Origin: Butyriboletus loyo
Taxonomy: Eukaryota; Basidiomycota; Agaricomycetes; Boletales; Boletaceae
Reading direction: 5' to 3'
Length of the DNA: 64,000 bases
Assembly (NCBI GenBank): GCA_038093515.1
Contig: JBBPSI010000025.1
Coordinates: 1 to 64,000 of the forward strand
Both the position numbers and the translations under genes were made by a program. The notes under the pieces are model-generated. The model was not told the DNA's origin. It saw only the letters and a list, made by a program, of their open reading frames with translations, and did not search any database. Position 1 is the first letter of the stretch; every line of letters begins with the position of its first letter. Below, in pieces: positions 61,246 to 64,000 of the stretch.

Positions 61246-64000
61246 GTGTCTAAGGGACTGGACAATATTTCTTCTTCTTTTTACAATTCTTTCTCTTCAC
61301 TATCCACATTTTCGGACTCTAATGTAGATGGAAATGAACTTTTAGATAAGGAACCAGAGTTGTCGATTAGTTCGGTGTTTACGAATTCATCTTCGGATGT
61401 AAGCGTAGATGTTCCCGGATTGATTGATTGTGAAGGGGATGATGATGATTCTTTTCCATGTATGTCACAGAATATATCTATAGAACCCGAAAGAGAGTCT
61501 CCTATTGTGAGCTCGGCGCTGGGAAAGAGTGTGCTTAATTCTCTTTTGAGACAAATGAACACGCGATCTTCGCTTTCTTCCTCTTCTAATTATAAACCCC
61601 CTATCAAATCTTCCTTGATGTTTGGTGGAGATTATTCCCCAGTGGTGAAAATCACTTACCAGTCAAATGCTACTTGGCGAACTCGTTCGCTTAAGGCTTT
61701 GCTGGATACAGGAGCAGTCAATACCTTCATCGACAAAAACTATTGCAATACATGCAAAATTGATCTGATTCCGTTACCTAGTTCCATGGAAGTTATTAAT
61801 GCTGACGGCTCTAAAGGAGCAATAGGTTGCATTACACACAAAGCTTCCTTATTTATGGAAATTGATGGACATTATGAAGCCATTGAAGCTTATGTTTCGC
61901 TTCTTGGTTCTCATCAGATGATTATTGGCTATGACTGGTTCACACGCCATAATCCAGACATTGATTGGCATTTCAAAACTATTTCTTTCAATCACTGTTC
62001 CCCTTACTGTAAAGTCATCGCAGACTCTATTTCTTCATCGAACCTTACTTCTTGCTGTACTATAGAACCCGGAGTTGCCGAAAAGGTACCCGCTGTATAC
62101 CATGATTATTTAGATGTTTTCTCCGAGGACGAGGCAGCAAGAATGCCTGAGCGGAAACCTTGGGATCACGCAATAGATCTCAAGCCCGATTTTGTACCGA
62201 AAAAGGGCCGCGTCATTCCAATGTCCGATGAAGAACAGGACCAAATCAGGAGTTTTGTGGAAAAAGAACTAAAGAAGGGTTACATAAGACCGTCAAAGTC
62301 ACCTCAGACGGCCCCTGTGTTCTTTATTCCCAAGAAAACTGGAGACAAGTGATTGGTCATGGACTACCATTATTTAAACGACGGAACCATTAAAAACAGT
62401 TACCCGTTACCCCTTATCCCGCAGTTGATCGATAGGCTTAAAGGCGCCAATATCTTTACTGCGTTGGATCTCCGATGGGGATTTAATAATATCCATATTA
62501 AGGAAGGAGACGAGTGGAAAGCTGCATTTGTTACGCCAATTGGGGCTTACGAACCCACTGTCATGTACTTTGGGCTTACCAACTCTCCACCCACCTTCCA
62601 AAATATGATGAACAACATCTTCAATGACATGTATGCTTGTGTCATTATCTATATCGACGATGTTATGATATTCACAAAAGGGAAAAGAGGGCAGAGCATG
62701 AGGAAAAAGTAAAAGAAGTACTCCAACGCCTTCGAGAAAATGACCTATATGTAAAACCAGAAAAATGTGTATTCTCTTCAGACAAAGTGGACTTTTTAGG
62801 TATGGTAGTTTCCAGGAACGGTGTTGAAATGCAGTCGAAGAAGACAGATGCCATCCAAGACTGGCCAACACCCTCGTGTCTGAAGCAGGTTCAAGCGTTC
62901 CTAGGATTATGTAATTACTATCGAAGATTCATTGAGGGCTTCTCGGAGATTGCCTGACCCCTCAATAACTTAACAAAAAAGGATACCCCTTTCAAATGGG
63001 GTAAGGACGAACAAACAGCGTTTGACATGCTGAAAAAGAAGTTTCACACAGCGCCATTATTGGCCTACCCTGATCGAGACAAGGAGATGTGGGTAGAAAC
63101 GGACACTTCAGATATAGCAGTGGGCGCTGTCCTTTCCGTAAAAGGATCGGATGACCTTTGGCGACCCTGTGCATTCCTTTCCCACTCCTTTGATGCTGCG
63201 GAATGGAATTATCCGATTTACGATAAAGAACTGCTGGCAGTAATACACGCCTTGGAAGAATGGCGGCATTATTTAATTGGCAGAGAAGGGTTCGAGATCT
63301 GGACAGATCATAAGAACCTTGAGTACTGGAAGAAGCTGCAAACGCTGTCGGGATGACAAGCACGATGGCATGCGCTTCTCCAAGAATTCAATTATTTATT
63401 TGTTTACAAACCTGGCTCAACCAATGGCAGAGCAGATGCGTTATCGCGTCGAGCAGACCATGGTGAAGCTGTTATGGACCACAATACCAATATTACAGTA
63501 CTTCCACCAAACCTTTTCCTTAATAAAGTTTCTCTTTCTTCTTCCTTTTACGATACCTTACAAAAAGAATCCGAAAAACAAAAACAAAAAGAAATACCTG
63601 GATTTTATTACGATACAGATCAATCTGTATTTATTAATGAAAAGAAAAAAGTCTTCGTGCCTGAGGCACTTAGGATACAATTACTTAATATTTGCCACGA
63701 TTTGCTGATAGCTGGACACTCAGGACAAGCCCGAACGGCTCATCTTCTCACATGGCATTTCACATGGCCTGGTGTTACAAAGGACATTAAACGTTACGTA
63801 GATAGCTGCCAAGCATGTGCCCTCATGAAGGGTAAGCAAAATGCACTGGCAGGTAAATTATTACCACTTCCCATAGCTAGTCATCCCTGGGAAGACATTT
63901 CCGTTGATTTCATTACCAGACTTCCTATTTCGAATGGCTTTGATGCCATTTGTACTATAGTCGACCGCTTCTCCAAGGAAGTTGTTTACGTCCCTTGTAA
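61246..64000 (+). pseudogene. pol: Gy1-R pol (protease, RT, RNase H, integrase N-terminus), runs off the right edge
   Basis: The frame opens upstream of 61246 without the ATG of Gy1-L. Linker, then protease LLDTGAVNTFIDKNYC (61690) and SHQMIIGYDWF. A TGA at 62350 (GDK-stop-LVMDY) likely was an Arg [24 protein letters not shown] (62455), active site [10 protein letters not shown] (62645, intact), a frameshift near 62680, then YVKPEKCVFSSDKVDFLG. TGA at 62956 and at 63354 (LSG-stop-QARWHA, again Arg). RNase H: VETDTSDIAVGAVLS (63096), FEIWTDHKNLEYW (63295). Integrase: zinc-binding HSGQARTAHLL and DSCQACALMKG (63718-63830), and the core start DISVDFITRLP (63890), where the sequence ends. Confidence 0.93.

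Overview
This 64-kb window is a graveyard and nursery of transposable elements in what looks like an agaricomycete (mushroom-type) fungus. I found no clear host gene and no tRNA or rRNA gene. The Gypsy families, the solo LTRs with 5-bp target duplications, the Tc1/mariner elements with TA targets, a Helitron helicase and a tyrosine-recombinase remnant are the mix expected in transposon-bloated Agaricomycetes. Ectomycorrhizal genera such as Tricholoma are a possible source, but this is inference only. Older sequence is almost free of CpG and full of CGA-to-TGA and CAA/CAG-to-TAA/TAG stops, while young insertions stand out as CpG-rich islands. That fits cytosine-methylation decay.

Family names used here. 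Gypsy: Gy1 (chromodomain element; three large copies), Gy2 (second chromodomain element with an extra 3' ORF), Gy3 (a non-chromodomain Gypsy). Copia: two large copies. LTR families: LTR-A (816 bp), LTR-B (426-451 bp, Gy2), LTR-C (about 710 bp), LTR-G1 (Gy1, 463-518 bp), LTR-Cop (178 bp). Tc1/mariner families: Tc-A, Tc-B, Tc-C and a Tc-D fragment.

Layout. 1-3534: 5' half of a possibly intact Gy1 copy (minus strand; pol runs off the left edge). 3539-5089: Tc-A. 5092-12042: degraded Gypsy gag/pol and two unrecognised gene remnants. 12043-17764: Tc-C copies, tyrosine-recombinase and Helitron helicase remnants, decayed LTRs. 17767-19357: Tc-B. 19360-22475: Gy3 pol with two solo LTRs. 22476-29630: minus-strand Copia broken by an LTR-B, a Tc-C (itself carrying a solo LTR), an LTR-C and an LTR-A. 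29630-36616: Gy1 minus-strand copy with a locally inverted gag/pol block. 36619-39915: two tandem Tc-B copies. 39918-53972: one Gy2 copy interrupted by a plus-strand Copia (with its own LTR-A and LTR-C), a solo LTR-A, a Tc-A and a Tc-B. 53973-56773: minus-strand Gy3 gag/protease with a solo LTR-A. 56776-58365: Tc-C. 58368-64000: a third Gy1 copy (plus strand), running off the right edge.

The features that most deserve a second look are these. (1) The long terminal repeats of all three Tc1 families are built as fold-back units. (2) An 80-codon membrane-protein ORF lies upstream of gag in two Gy1 copies. (3) Three LTR families share a palindromic CTGTG motif just upstream of their TATA boxes. 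(4) Gy1 carries two adjacent in-place inversions. (5) A Tc-B tandem is joined by permuted flanking DNA. (6) A zinc-knuckle ORF follows pol in Gy2.
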